A stretch of DNA of 64,000 nt from Chryseobacterium sp. 3008163 (GTDB taxonomy: Bacteria > Bacteroidota > Bacteroidia > Flavobacteriales > Weeksellaceae): positions 2,604,001 to 2,668,000 of the forward strand of contig NZ_CP033070.1 in the NCBI RefSeq assembly GCF_003669035.1, read 5' to 3'. Shown here one piece after another: positions 8,550-17,895 of the stretch. The notes under the pieces were generated by a model that had not been told where the DNA came from, ran no database searches, and saw only the letters and a program-made list of their open reading frames with translations. A program made the position numbers and the translations under genes. The stretch's first letter is position 1; every line of letters starts with the position of its first letter.

Positions 8550-9480
8550 GATTATTACTCAAAAAACAGATAAGAGCACCGATGAAATCTGTAAATGGTT
8601 ATTGTATTACAATTTCGATTTCAAAAGGCATAATGTAGAAGACTTTACTGATTTTTCTTTTTATCTGGGAGCCTCTCAACAAAAAAACACGAAGAATATA
8701 TATCACCGACGAGGAAAACTCAGTACAATAAGGTTCATCAATGATTACTCTATTGATACATATGTACGAGAGGAAACCAACATGTTGCTTAAAGGCTGGG
8801 AAAAAATTTATAAAAATGATCATCAAAGTAATTATATAGGTGAATTTAATGAAGAAGACCAGCATAATAAATTATATGATCTACATATTGCTGAATCTTT
8901 GGGAATAAAAATTCCGGCAACTCTTATAACCAATTCAAAAACAGAACTTATAGCCTTTGCTAGTCAAAGAAAATTGATCACAAAATCTATAAGAAGACCA
9001 ATAAGCTTGAACTCCAAAGGTTTTACTTTCAGTGATATTGGAACATATCGGGTTAAAAAAAATGATATAAGAAAATTAAAAAGCCATTTTTCACTAAGCT
9101 TATTTCAAGAATATATAGAGAAAAAATATGAAATAAGAGCTTTCTTTTTTAAAGATAAGATCTTTCCAATGGCAATTTTTTCGCAAAAAGATACACAGAC
9201 AAAATACGATTATCGCAATTATAATCTGGAAACTCCCAACCGATGTGAACCTGTAAAACTGCCTGAAAAAATTGAGAAAAAGATATTTGCTTTTTTCAAA
9301 GCGAAAAATATAAATACCGGCTCAGTTGATTTAATTGTGAGTGCTGAAAATGAGTTTTATTTTTTAGAAAATAATCCACAGGGACAATTCAATTGGTTGT
9401 CTGAGAACTGTAATTATAATATCGAAAAATATATAGCCGAAGACCTTATCAAAAATGAAAAAAAAGAAAATCAAGACTAA
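8542..9480 (+). CDS. gwsG: Grasp-with-spasm ATP-grasp peptide ligase (GwsG-like)
   Basis: A 312-aa ATP-grasp protein of the size of graspetide ligases (MvdC/MvdD type, about 300-330 aa). ATP-grasp features appear in order: an N-terminal domain, SLGIKIPATLITNSK, the nucleotide-binding lysine in ITKSI, FQEYIEKKYEIRAFFF, the acidic residue in GSVDLIV, and the metal-binding ENNPQGQF near the C-terminus. These enzymes use ATP to join Asp/Glu side chains to Ser/Thr or Lys side chains of a precursor. The nearby SPASM gene identifies the 'grasp-with-spasm' subtype. The start overlaps the previous gene; the end overlaps the next small ORF by 26 nt. Confidence 0.85.
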   Translation: MIEIITQKTDKSTDEICKWLLYYNFDFKRHNVEDFTDFSFYLGASQQKNTKNIYHRRGKLSTIRFINDYSIDTYVREETNMLLKGWEKIYKNDHQSNYIGEFNEEDQHNKLYDLHIAESLGIKIPATLITNSKTELIAFASQRKLITKSIRRPISLNSKGFTFSDIGTYRVKKNDIRKLKSHFSLSLFQEYIEKKYEIRAFFFKDKIFPMAIFSQKDTQTKYDYRNYNLETPNRCEPVKLPEKIEKKIFAFFKAKNINTGSVDLIVSAENEFYFLENNPQGQFNWLSENCNYNIEKYIAEDLIKNEKKENQD

Positions 9481-9646
9481 TTCTTATAATTCTACCCATA
9501 TTTTTAACTCGAAAACAAAAAAGAGTTATACTCCGGAGATAGCTGTCCGTAATAGATTTATAAAGATATCTTCACTTCAGAATAATTATAAGGAAATGGA
9601 AACTTTCTATAAACCTGTTTCCCGAATCATCGAAATAAAATTATGA
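9455..9646 (+). CDS. Small basic protein between ATP-grasp and SPASM genes
   Basis: A 63-aa ORF (MKKKKIKTNSYNSTHIF...) that begins inside the 3' end of the ATP-grasp gene and ends in an ATGA overlap with the SPASM gene, so translation of all three is probably coupled. It is basic, has no Cys, no signal peptide and no obvious leader/core layout. It could be an accessory or recognition protein, or a third substrate. I do not recognise the family. Confidence 0.55.
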   Translation: MKKKKIKTNSYNSTHIFNSKTKKSYTPEIAVRNRFIKISSLQNNYKEMETFYKPVSRIIEIKL

Positions 9647-10719
9647 GTTTTTTAAAAATTTTCCAAAGCTGTAAGCTGGTAAAAGGTTATACAAATTATT
9701 TGATCTGTGATATACAAAGAAATAACATTATAAATATTCCGGCTGATTTATATGAATGGATTGTAGAAAATGAAAGCAAAGAAATTAATATAGAAGAAAT
9801 TCAAATAATAGATGTCAATTTATTTGATAATATCAATTTTTTAATCGAAAATGAGTTTGTTTTTATAACAGACATTCCTGATTTGTTCCCAAAAATAGAT
9901 GATAATTTTTATGCTCCAAGCAAAATAAGTAATGCTATTATTGATATATCTCCTCAGATTTTTTCTGAACTAGAACATGTTATTTTTCAGTTGTCAGAAT
10001 TGCTCTGTCAAACCATAGAGTTTCGGTTCTTTCATTTAGCCACAGAATCTGAAATTCATAGCATCATAAATATTATTGAGAAAAATTCACTATTTATAAG
10101 CTCTGTTGGTTTTATACTACCATTTAGTGATGATATTAATTATAAAGAATTGATTGATATAAACAGAGTTTTTTATCTTCAGGTCTATAATAGCAATTCG
10201 AGTGAAATAATTTATTCGTCAGATAGCAAAAGTTTTATATATTATTCCACAGATAATCTGAATTCAGAAAAATCATGCGGAATAGTTTATGAAGCTGCAT
10301 TTACACTTAATAAATATTCTTTTTTGGAATCATTGCATCACAATTCATGCCTTCATAAAAAAATGGGAATTGATGTAAATGGAAATATTAAGAACTGCCC
10401 TTCCATGCCCCAAAGCTTTGGAAATATAAAAGATACAACCTTAGAAGAAGCCTTACATCACAAAGACTTCAAAAAATATTGGAATCTTACCAAGGATAAA
10501 ATAGAAGTTTGCAAAGATTGTGAGTTTCGTTATATTTGTACAGATTGCAGAGCTTATACTGAAAGGACACATGAAGATAAAGAAGGATTAGATATTTCAA
10601 AACCTTTAAAATGTGGTTATGATCCTTATACTGGTGAGTGGGAAGAGTGGAGTATCAACCCACTCAAAGAGAAAGCGATAAAGTACTATGGCGTGCAAGA
10701 ATTGGTTAAGAAATATTAA
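9643..10719 (+). CDS. gwsS: Grasp-with-spasm SPASM-domain peptide maturase (GwsS-like)
   Basis: A 358-aa protein. The C-terminal 130 residues have SPASM-type cysteines: one in SCLHKKMG, one in IKNCPSMPQSFGN, then C-x2-C-x5-C-x2-C (CKDCEFRYICTDCRAY) and a last one in LKCGYDPYTG, enough to bind auxiliary iron-sulfur clusters. The N-terminal two thirds lack the CxxxCxxC motif of radical SAM enzymes, as I recall for the grasp-with-spasm maturase family. Its reaction is not established; it may act in peptide binding or as a second modification step. The start overlaps the previous ORF (ATGA). Confidence 0.8.
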   Translation: MSFLKIFQSCKLVKGYTNYLICDIQRNNIINIPADLYEWIVENESKEINIEEIQIIDVNLFDNINFLIENEFVFITDIPDLFPKIDDNFYAPSKISNAIIDISPQIFSELEHVIFQLSELLCQTIEFRFFHLATESEIHSIINIIEKNSLFISSVGFILPFSDDINYKELIDINRVFYLQVYNSNSSEIIYSSDSKSFIYYSTDNLNSEKSCGIVYEAAFTLNKYSFLESLHHNSCLHKKMGIDVNGNIKNCPSMPQSFGNIKDTTLEEALHHKDFKKYWNLTKDKIEVCKDCEFRYICTDCRAYTERTHEDKEGLDISKPLKCGYDPYTGEWEEWSINPLKEKAIKYYGVQELVKKY

Positions 10720-10730
10720 ATCACAATTAA

Positions 10731-12926
10731 TTGGCAAAAAAATTCCCCTTTTACCTTCAGCCGGATTCCAAAGACTGCGGTCCCACATGTCTGAGAATAG
10801 TCAGCAAATATTACGGCAAAAGCATTTCTTTACAACAAATTCGTAACCTCTCAGAAACGACAAGAGAAGGAAGCAGTCTGCTTGGTTTGAGCGATGCTGC
10901 TGAAGATTTAGGCTTCCGTTCTTTGGGAGTGCAGATCGATTTTAATACATTGGCTGAAGAAGTTCCTTTCCCTTGTATTGTACACTGGAACAAAAATCAT
11001 TTTGTAGTTGTCTATAAAATCGATAAAAATAGCATTGTTTACATTTCAGATCCGAGTTATGGTTTAATTACCTACACAAGGGAAGAATTTATCAAACGAT
11101 GGATCGGCGAAAATGCCAATGAAAATACAGAAGAAGGAATCGTATTGATCCTTGAAACCACACCTGCGTTTTTCCAAACTGAATTTGACGATCAGGAAAG
11201 TAAAGCTAGTTTTTCTTTTCTTTCAAAGCATCTGCTTAAGTATAAATCATTGATCGTTCAGTTGGCGGTGGGTTTACTGGCGGGAAGTTTACTTTCTTTG
11301 ATTCTTCCTTTCCTTACCCAAAGTATTGTGGATGTGGGGATTCAGAATCAGGATCTTAATTTTATCTATCTGGTTTTATTGGCTCAGGTTATGCTTTTTC
11401 TTGGCAGAATGGGAATTGAGGTCATCCGAAGCTGGATTTTGCTTCACCTTTCCACCCGAATCAATATCTCGATTATCTCAGATTTCTTTATTAAATTAAT
11501 GAAGCTTCCCATCAGTTTCTTTGATACGAGAATGACGGGGGATATCATGCAAAGAATCAACGATCATCATAGAATTGAGCAGCTTTTGACCAATTCTTCT
11601 TTGAATACATTATTCTCATTAGTCAATTTGATCATTTTCAGTATCGTTTTACTATTCTATGATTACAGATTATTTGTTGTTTATCTGGTTGGTGCGATTT
11701 TATATATCGGATGGATCACTTTTTTCCTCGGAAAACGAAAAGAACTCGATTACAAAAGATTTTCACAGGTTTCCCAAGAACAAAGCAAAGTTATTGAGCT
11801 CATCAACGGTATGCAGGAAATCAAAATGCACAACGCCGAAAAACAAAAACGTTGGGATTGGGAGTTTCTGCAGGTTAAATTATTTAAAATCAGAATAAAA
11901 TCTCTTTCACTTGAGCAATGGCAGTCTGTCGGTGGAAACTTTATCAATCAAATGAAAGACATTCTGGTGAGTTTTCTTTCTGCCAAATTGGTTTTGGAAG
12001 GAAACCTTACTTTGGGGATGATGCTTTCTGTTCAGTACATTATCGGTCAATTGAATAGCCCTTTATTACAACTCATTGATTTTATCAAACAGACTCAGGA
12101 TGCTAAAATTTCTTTGGAAAGATTGGGCGAAATTCACGATAAGGAAGACGAAGAAAGTAAAGATGAGCAATATGCTACCGAAATTCCGGAAAAAGATATC
12201 GAAATCAGCAATATGTCTTTCAGATATATTGGTTCGGATGTTCCTGTTTTTGAAAATTTAAGTTTAAATATTCCTTATCAGAAGACAACGGCAATCGTCG
12301 GAGCCAGCGGAAGTGGAAAAACGACGCTTTTAAAATTATTAATGAAATTTTATGAACCCAACGAGGGCGAAATAAAAATTGGGAATACCCAGATGAAAAA
12401 TATTTCGCCAAGATTCTGGAGAGATCAGTGTGGCGTCGTAATGCAGGAAGGATATGTCTTTAATGATACGATTGCAAACAACATTGCAGTGGGTGAAGAC
12501 TATGTAGATAAATCAAAACTGAGAAAAGCAGTCGAAATTGCCAATATCAAAGAGTTCATTGAAGGATTGCCTTTAAGCTACAACACAAAAATCGGAAACG
12601 AAGGACTTGGTGTGAGTGGCGGACAAAAACAAAGATTGTTCATCGCAAGAGCAGTTTATAAATCTCCGGAATATATTTTCTTCGATGAAGCCACAAGTGC
12701 TTTGGATGCGAATAATGAGAAAGTAATCATGGAAAATCTGGAACAGTTTTTTGAAGGTAAAACAGCCATTGTGATTGCCCACAGATTGTCAACCGTAAAA
12801 CATGCGGATAAAATTATCGTTTTAGATAAAGGTAAAGTGGTGGAAGAGGGAAATCATGCGGAATTGGTATCTTTAAAAGGTGAATATTACAGACTCGTTA
12901 AAAATCAGTTAGAACTTGGAAACTAA
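10731..12926 (+). CDS. C39-peptidase ABC exporter (leader-cleaving)
   Basis: A 731-aa peptidase-containing ABC transporter that cleaves leaders and exports peptides. Domain order is C39 peptidase (Gln10, Cys16 in DSKDCGPTC, His90 in KNHFVVV, Asp107 in SDPSYG), six transmembrane helices (about 165-450), then an ATPase with Walker A GASGSGKT (524-531), signature VSGGQKQR and Walker B YIFFDEATSALD. The start is TTG at 10731, because an in-frame stop lies directly upstream and the C39 domain needs these residues. It is 11 nt after the SPASM gene. The double-glycine-like GCG/GRG ends of the two precursors are plausible substrates for its peptidase. Confidence 0.92.
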   Translation: MAKKFPFYLQPDSKDCGPTCLRIVSKYYGKSISLQQIRNLSETTREGSSLLGLSDAAEDLGFRSLGVQIDFNTLAEEVPFPCIVHWNKNHFVVVYKIDKNSIVYISDPSYGLITYTREEFIKRWIGENANENTEEGIVLILETTPAFFQTEFDDQESKASFSFLSKHLLKYKSLIVQLAVGLLAGSLLSLILPFLTQSIVDVGIQNQDLNFIYLVLLAQVMLFLGRMGIEVIRSWILLHLSTRINISIISDFFIKLMKLPISFFDTRMTGDIMQRINDHHRIEQLLTNSSLNTLFSLVNLIIFSIVLLFYDYRLFVVYLVGAILYIGWITFFLGKRKELDYKRFSQVSQEQSKVIELINGMQEIKMHNAEKQKRWDWEFLQVKLFKIRIKSLSLEQWQSVGGNFINQMKDILVSFLSAKLVLEGNLTLGMMLSVQYIIGQLNSPLLQLIDFIKQTQDAKISLERLGEIHDKEDEESKDEQYATEIPEKDIEISNMSFRYIGSDVPVFENLSLNIPYQKTTAIVGASGSGKTTLLKLLMKFYEPNEGEIKIGNTQMKNISPRFWRDQCGVVMQEGYVFNDTIANNIAVGEDYVDKSKLRKAVEIANIKEFIEGLPLSYNTKIGNEGLGVSGGQKQRLFIARAVYKSPEYIFFDEATSALDANNEKVIMENLEQFFEGKTAIVIAHRLSTVKHADKIIVLDKGKVVEEGNHAELVSLKGEYYRLVKNQLELGN

Positions 12927-14220
12927 AAAAGACATTTTAGACAATATAGAACTCCGCTCAGAAAGTGTTCAGGATATTCTCACAGAACCGCCACACTGGA
13001 TGTTCCGATGGGGAAATACGATTATATTAATCATATTATTGATGATTCTTGCGATGAGTTACATCATCAAATATCCGGAATTTGTTCCGGCACCTATTAT
13101 TGTGACTTCACAAAATCCACCGGAAAAAATCGAGGCAAGAAGCAGTTCGAAAATCGAAAAAATATTCATCAAAGATCATCAGAAGGTAAAAAAGGGCGAT
13201 GTTTTGTTAGTTTTGCAGTCTACTGCACACTATCAGGATGTTTTAAAGTTGAAAAAAATAGTAGATTCTATCGCTTCTGATCAATTGCTTTCTTTTCCCG
13301 TGAATGAAGCTTCCCATTATAAACTGGGCGAACTTCAAGCCGATTACAATAGCTTTGCAAAAGCTTTCCAAGATGAGAATTTATTTACAAGATTGCAGCC
13401 TTATGCACCAGAAAACCTTGCTGCCAATCAAAGTATCTCAGAATCACGAGGCAGAATTATTAATTTGAGACAGCAGAGAAACCTTGAAGCTGCAAAAACT
13501 GAACTCACCCGCAAGAATTATCAGAGATCACAAGAGTTGTTCAATCAGGGCGTAATTGCGGCGGTAGAGTTGGAAGGCGAAAAACTAAAATACCTTCAGG
13601 CTCAGCAGAATTTAGAAAACATAAGTATTTCTTTATCTCAAATGCAAGAAAGTATTTCGAATCTCAATAAAACAAAAAGTGGAGCGGCCATCAATACCGA
13701 AAAAGATAAAATTACGTATTCATCCCAGACTCTGCAGCTATTTGAGCAATTAAGAAAATCTCTTAAACAATGGGAGCAAACCTATCTCATTGTTTCTTCT
13801 ACCGACGGAATGGCGAGTTTTCAGCAGTTTTATGGTGAAAATCAATTCGTAAAAGCGGGAGATCCGATTGTTTCAATTTTACCAGATCATACAGAGCAAC
13901 TGGTGGGAAGAATGTCTGTGCCGACAGCAAATTCTGGGAAGATTATTCCCGGAGAAAAAGTTTTAATTAAATTAGACAATTACCGTTTTCAGGAATACGG
14001 AATCATTGAAGGGAGAGTGCAAAACATCTCTCTGATTCCCGATGATAAAGGAAATTATTACGTAGATGTTGTTCTGCCAAAAGGCTTAAAAACATCATAT
14101 AACAAAACTTTAAAGTTTGATAAAGAACTGAGAGGAAATGCAGAAATCGTTACTCAGGATCTTAGATTGATTGAAAGGTTTTTCTATCAGATCAGAAAAT
14201 TGCTGGGGTATCAATCATAA
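12916..14220 (+). CDS. HlyD-family periplasmic adaptor of the exporter
   Basis: A 434-aa membrane-fusion protein with a short cytoplasmic N-terminus, one transmembrane helix (TIILIILLMILAMSYII, about residues 35-52), a split biotinyl-lipoyl domain (IEKIFIKDHQKVKKGDVLLVL), a long coiled coil (about 130-260) and a C-terminal beta-barrel (VKAGDPIVSILP). It links the C39 ABC protein to an outer-membrane channel; no TolC-type gene is adjacent. The start is TTG and overlaps the ABC gene by 11 nt, so the two are translationally coupled. Confidence 0.9.
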   Translation: METKKDILDNIELRSESVQDILTEPPHWMFRWGNTIILIILLMILAMSYIIKYPEFVPAPIIVTSQNPPEKIEARSSSKIEKIFIKDHQKVKKGDVLLVLQSTAHYQDVLKLKKIVDSIASDQLLSFPVNEASHYKLGELQADYNSFAKAFQDENLFTRLQPYAPENLAANQSISESRGRIINLRQQRNLEAAKTELTRKNYQRSQELFNQGVIAAVELEGEKLKYLQAQQNLENISISLSQMQESISNLNKTKSGAAINTEKDKITYSSQTLQLFEQLRKSLKQWEQTYLIVSSTDGMASFQQFYGENQFVKAGDPIVSILPDHTEQLVGRMSVPTANSGKIIPGEKVLIKLDNYRFQEYGIIEGRVQNISLIPDDKGNYYVDVVLPKGLKTSYNKTLKFDKELRGNAEIVTQDLRLIERFFYQIRKLLGYQS

Positions 14221-14240
14221 ATCTGATTCAACTTAAAAAA

Positions 14241-14306
14241 ATCTGTGTCAATCTGTGAAATCTGTGGGAAGAATTACTCTCCATGGATTTCACAGATTTT
14301 CACAGA
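14241..14306. repeat. Inverted repeat of AATCTGTG units
   Basis: Two 22-bp arms (14241-14262 and 14285-14306) match at 20 of 22 positions as inverted copies and enclose a 22-nt loop. The arms are built from short direct repeats of ATCTGTG. A related block lies at 63726-63756, also next to a gene end. It may act as a transcript end structure or be a dispersed intergenic element. Confidence 0.6.
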
Positions 14307-14324
14307 TGATACTGTTTGAAAATA

Positions 14325-14352
14325 AAAAAACCGAACTCAACGTCCGGTTTTA
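14325..14352 (-). terminator. Hairpin terminator between convergent genes
   Basis: AAAACCG and CGGTTTT arms flank a short loop and are followed on the minus strand by a T run. It sits 4 nt beyond the stop of the 2OG oxygenase gene. The structure is nearly symmetric, so it may also end the exporter operon from the other side. Confidence 0.75.
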
Positions 14353-14355
14353 AAA

Positions 14356-15306
14356 TTATTTTTTGATCAATCCCAATTCAATTAATCTTTCGTGTAAAAA
14401 TTCTCCTGCAGTTGTATCTTCATACAGTTTAGGGTGGTTTTCATCTACACAGTTTTCAAGCGCATTCAGCGACATTTCGCTCACCGGGTGCATAAAGAAA
14501 GGGATAGAATATCTTGAAGTTCCCCACAATTCTCTTGGCGGATTAACCACTCTGTGAATCGTAGACTTTAATTTATTATTGGTATGTCTCGAAAGCATAT
14601 CTCCAACGTTAATCATCAATTCGTCTGGTTCTGCAATCGCATCAATCCATTCTCCTTTATGATTTTGTACCTGAAGACCTTTTCCCTGAGAGCCCATCAA
14701 AAGAGTAATCAAGTTGATGTCTCCATGAGCAGCTGCTCTTACTGCATCATCCGGTTCCTGAGTGATTGGCGGATAATGAATTGGTCTTAAGATAGAATTA
14801 CCTTCTGCAATTTTATCATCAAAATAAAACTCATCAAGACCAAGGTACAATGCCAACGCTCTCAAAACATATTTTCCTGTTTTTTCTAGCATTTGATAAG
14901 TTTCCTTTCCTACTTCATTAAATTTTGGAAGTTCGTCTACGATGACATTGTCGGGATACTGGCTTTTGTATTTTGAGTCATCCGAAACATACTGCCCGAA
15001 ATGCCAAAACTCTTTCAAATCGCCTTTTTTAAATCCTTTTGCAGTTTCTTTTCCGAAACCTACATAACCACGTTGTCCGCCGATTCCGGGGATCTCGTAC
15101 TTTTGTTTGGTTTCTGTGGGAAGTTCAAAGAAGTTTTTTACTTCTCCATAAAGATCATCTACGAGTTGGTCATCCAGGAAATGTCCCTTTAAGGCAACAA
15201 AACCAATTTCTTCGTAAGCTTTTCCGATTTCATTTACAAATTTCTGTTTGCGTTCCGGGTTGTCCGAAAGGAAATCACGCAGGTCTACACTAGGTATTTT
15301 ATCCAT
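14356..15306 (-). CDS. 2-Oxoglutarate/Fe(II)-dependent oxygenase, isopenicillin N synthase-like
   Basis: A 316-aa cytosolic dioxygenase. The N-terminal DIOX_N-like region (IPSVDLRDFL... EIGFVALKGH) is followed by the Fe2OG domain with His194-x-Asp196 (AAAHGDINLIT), distal His251 (STIHRVVNPP) and the 2-oxoglutarate-binding Arg265 in RYSIPFF. The length is normal for the family. It is transcribed alone, divergently from menD. The substrate cannot be deduced; many flavobacteria carry a close homologue as an isolated gene. Confidence 0.88.
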   Translation of the reverse strand: MDKIPSVDLRDFLSDNPERKQKFVNEIGKAYEEIGFVALKGHFLDDQLVDDLYGEVKNFFELPTETKQKYEIPGIGGQRGYVGFGKETAKGFKKGDLKEFWHFGQYVSDDSKYKSQYPDNVIVDELPKFNEVGKETYQMLEKTGKYVLRALALYLGLDEFYFDDKIAEGNSILRPIHYPPITQEPDDAVRAAAHGDINLITLLMGSQGKGLQVQNHKGEWIDAIAEPDELMINVGDMLSRHTNNKLKSTIHRVVNPPRELWGTSRYSIPFFMHPVSEMSLNALENCVDENHPKLYEDTTAGEFLHERLIELGLIKK

Positions 15307-15381
15307 TTTATAGAAATTTTACGTGATGCTAAAATACAGTTTTTTTGAATTAAATCATTTTACAATTAATTATTTATAAAC

Positions 15382-15389
15382 TAAATTTG
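15382..15389 (+). promoter_or_regulatory. -7 promoter element of menD (leaderless)
   Basis: TAAATTTG matches the Bacteroidota -7 consensus TAnnTTTG and ends 4 nt before the menD ATG at 15394. If initiation occurs at the usual distance, the transcript would begin at or next to the start codon. No good TTTG was found 19-21 bp upstream. Confidence 0.6.
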
Positions 15390-15393
15390 CTCT

Positions 15394-17069
15394 ATGAAAA
15401 AATATTCCTCCAAGAGAAGTATTCAGGTACTTGCCAATCTTTTTCAGCAATACGGAATTTTAGACGTTGTCATATCTCCGGGATCTCGAAATGCTCCTTT
15501 GGCGATTCATTTTTCGGAAGTGGATGATTTCAACTGTTATAGTATTGTTGACGAAAGAAGTGCAGCCTTTGTGGCTCTTGGGATGGCAATGAGCGAGAAA
15601 AAACCCGTTGCAATTACTTGTACAAGCGGTTCTGCAGCTGCAAATTATTATCCTGCCGTGACCGAAGCTTTTTATTCAAACATTCCGATGTTAATTTTGA
15701 CGGCAGACCGACCGACTGATTATGTTGATTTGTTTGACGGACAAACCATTAGACAAAACAATCTTTTCCATCAGCATTCTTACGGAGATTTTCAATTGGT
15801 GGAAGACAGCAAAGATGATGCAGAAAGCATCAATTCAGATATTATAAAAAAGCAATCGAGCTTTGTTTTGAAAAGCAAGGTCCGGTTCATATCAATATTC
15901 CTTTGGAAGAACCTTTGTATGACTTAGTTTCTGAACTTCCGACTTTTCCTAAGGTTGAGAAAACAATCAAGAAAAAAGAATACGAAATCCCATCAAATTT
16001 AGTAGCAGAATGGAATACTTCACAGAGAATTATGATTCTGGTTGGGACAAAAGATTACAGTCCGGAACTGGAAAATCAATTGGCGCAATTGGTGAAAAAT
16101 CATTCAGTGGTTGTTTTGAGCGAAGCTAATTCAAATTTATATCACGAAAAGTTTTTCAAACATATTGATCGCTATATTTTTGCTTTTACAGAAGAGGATT
16201 TTAAAACGTATGCTCCGGATTTATTGATTACGGTCGGACAAAACGTGGTTTCAAAAAAAGTAAAACAGTTTCTAAGAAATGCACATCCGAAACAGCATTG
16301 GCACTTGGATGAGGTTTGGCAACCTGACACCTATTTTGCTTTAACGCAGAAATTGGAGATTAAACCAGAGCTTTTCTTTTCTAAATTATTAAATTTCATC
16401 AACTTAGAGCCAAGGCCTTACTACAATCTTTGGGATGTTTTAAGGGATAAAAAAGATAAAAAACATAAAGACTTTTTAAATTTAACAGAGTTTTCAGATT
16501 TTTATTTCTTTAATAAAGCTTCGCAAAGCATTCCTGAAAATTACAATATTCATTTCAGCAACTCGTCGGCAATTCGTTATGCACAGTTGTTTGATTTTGG
16601 TAAAAGAAAAATGTATTGCAACAGAGGAACCAGCGGAATTGACGGTTCAACTTCCACAGCAATGGGTTTTGCCATAAAAAATGCAAATCCGACTTTGTTG
16701 ATTACGGGAGATTTAAGTTTCTTCTACGACATCAATGGACTTTGGAATCAATATATTCCACCGTTTACAAGAATTATTATTTTCAATAACGGGGAAGGAA
16801 ATATCTTCAAAATTATTCCCGGGCCAGGAAATGCCAACTCCAATACGGTTGACGAATTTATCTCAACAAAACATCATAAAAATGCCGAGTTTTTAGCGAA
16901 GCATTTCGGTTTTTCTTACGTAAAAGTTGATGATGACGGAACTTTAGACCGTGTTTTTGATAATTTCTTTAAACCTGATGTGCAACCTAAGATCATGGAA
17001 GTCAATACACAGGGGAAGAATAATGCGGATACGCAGAAGGCCTATTTTAATTTTTTAAAGGAAAACTAA
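15394..17069 (+). CDS. menD: MenD (SEPHCHC synthase), one frame break as written
   Basis: Catalyses the ThDP-dependent addition of 2-oxoglutarate to isochorismate in menaquinone synthesis. Restoring one A in the A6 run at 15846-15851 gives a 558-aa protein, the usual MenD length, reading through IIKKAIELCFEKQGPVHINIP. MenD signatures are clear: SPGSRNAPLAIHF near the N-terminus, TSGSAAANYYPAVTEA, LTADRP, and the C-terminal ThDP site (NRGTSGIDGSTSTAMGFA, then ITGDLSFFYDINGLWN and NNGEGNIF). Without the repair the gene stops after 177 codons. Menaquinone is the only quinone in most flavobacteria, so a real knock-out is unlikely. Confidence 0.88.
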
Positions 17070-17207
17070 GAAATGTTGAACCATTAAGGAAAGTTAAGCA
17101 GTTAAGATAGGTTAAGAAAAATCTGTAGATTTTTTAAGCATAAATTCTTACGGCGAAGCTAAATTTTAATATTCTAAACTCCTTAAAAAATCGTAATGAT
17201 AAAAAAA

Positions 17208-17234
17208 GCAGATTTATAATTTAATAAATCTGCT
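17208..17234. terminator. Bidirectional terminator between menD and the pabC-like gene
   Basis: AGCAGATTTAT and ATAAATCTGCT form an 11-bp perfect stem with a 5-nt loop, A-rich on the left and T-rich on the right. It lies between two convergent genes. Confidence 0.75.
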
Positions 17235-17268
17235 TAATTAGTTTAATCTGCGAGAGTATATTTTAAAT

Positions 17269-17895
17269 TTACATATCCAAATAATCATCATTCCCCGGAA
17301 GATTAGTAATCTTCGAAATAGGATAAATGAACATGTCGTCAAAGTCATTTAGCGCATTAATTAATTGAAAATGTGAGAATTCCTTGATGTTTTGTAAAGT
17401 GATTTCTGCTTCTTTGATTTTCTTTTTCTTTAAAAGATGCTGTCTTTGAACTCCATTTAAAAGATAAGTTGACGGGGTAAACCATTCTTTCCCTTTTTGG
17501 AATAAAAGATTAGAAAATGAAGTGTCGGTAATGTGGTTGTTTTTTACAATGATGATTTCTTCAGCTTTAGATTTCATCTTCATTTTCTCTAGTTCTTTAC
17601 GGTCTTCGAACTTAAAAGAATAATCATAAATGTTATTCTCCACCAATTGAAAATCCTGTATCTCCGGTATTGCGTAAGGAATCATCATGGTTCTGAATTT
17701 CTTATCCAGATCATAAGTTAATCTTAGTTTGTACAAGCCATCCTCATCATGATTCAGGTTTTTAAAGATTTTTTCCAAATCAATAGAACCTTCTTTCCCG
17801 AAATGGGCAAAAGTATCGTTGACACGTTTTTGGTGATATTCTAGCAGGAACAATTCCTGATCTTCTACTTTAATGCTTTCAATGAATTGGGACAT
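17269..17895 (-). CDS. pabC: Aminotransferase class IV (aminodeoxychorismate lyase-like)
   Basis: A 208-aa PLP protein of the short class IV type found beside pabB. The PLP lysine candidate is in YDYSFKFEDR; ADEIIIVKNN of the family appears here as AEEIIIVKNNHITDTSFSN, followed by LLNGVQRQHLL. It overlaps pabB by 17 nt on the same strand. The likely role is conversion of aminodeoxychorismate to 4-aminobenzoate and pyruvate for folate synthesis; a branched-chain aminotransferase-like role is less likely given the partner. Confidence 0.75.
   Translation of the reverse strand: MSQFIESIKVEDQELFLLEYHQKRVNDTFAHFGKEGSIDLEKIFKNLNHDEDGLYKLRLTYDLDKKFRTMMIPYAIPEIQDFQLVENNIYDYSFKFEDRKELEKMKMKSKAEEIIIVKNNHITDTSFSNLLFQKGKEWFTPSTYLLNGVQRQHLLKKKKIKEAEITLQNIKEFSHFQLINALNDFDDMFIYPISKITNLPGNDDYLDM

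Noticed and set aside
10606..12782. Several 60-80 codon ORFs inside the ABC exporter gene
   Set aside because: All are antisense or shifted copies of a well-conserved transporter.
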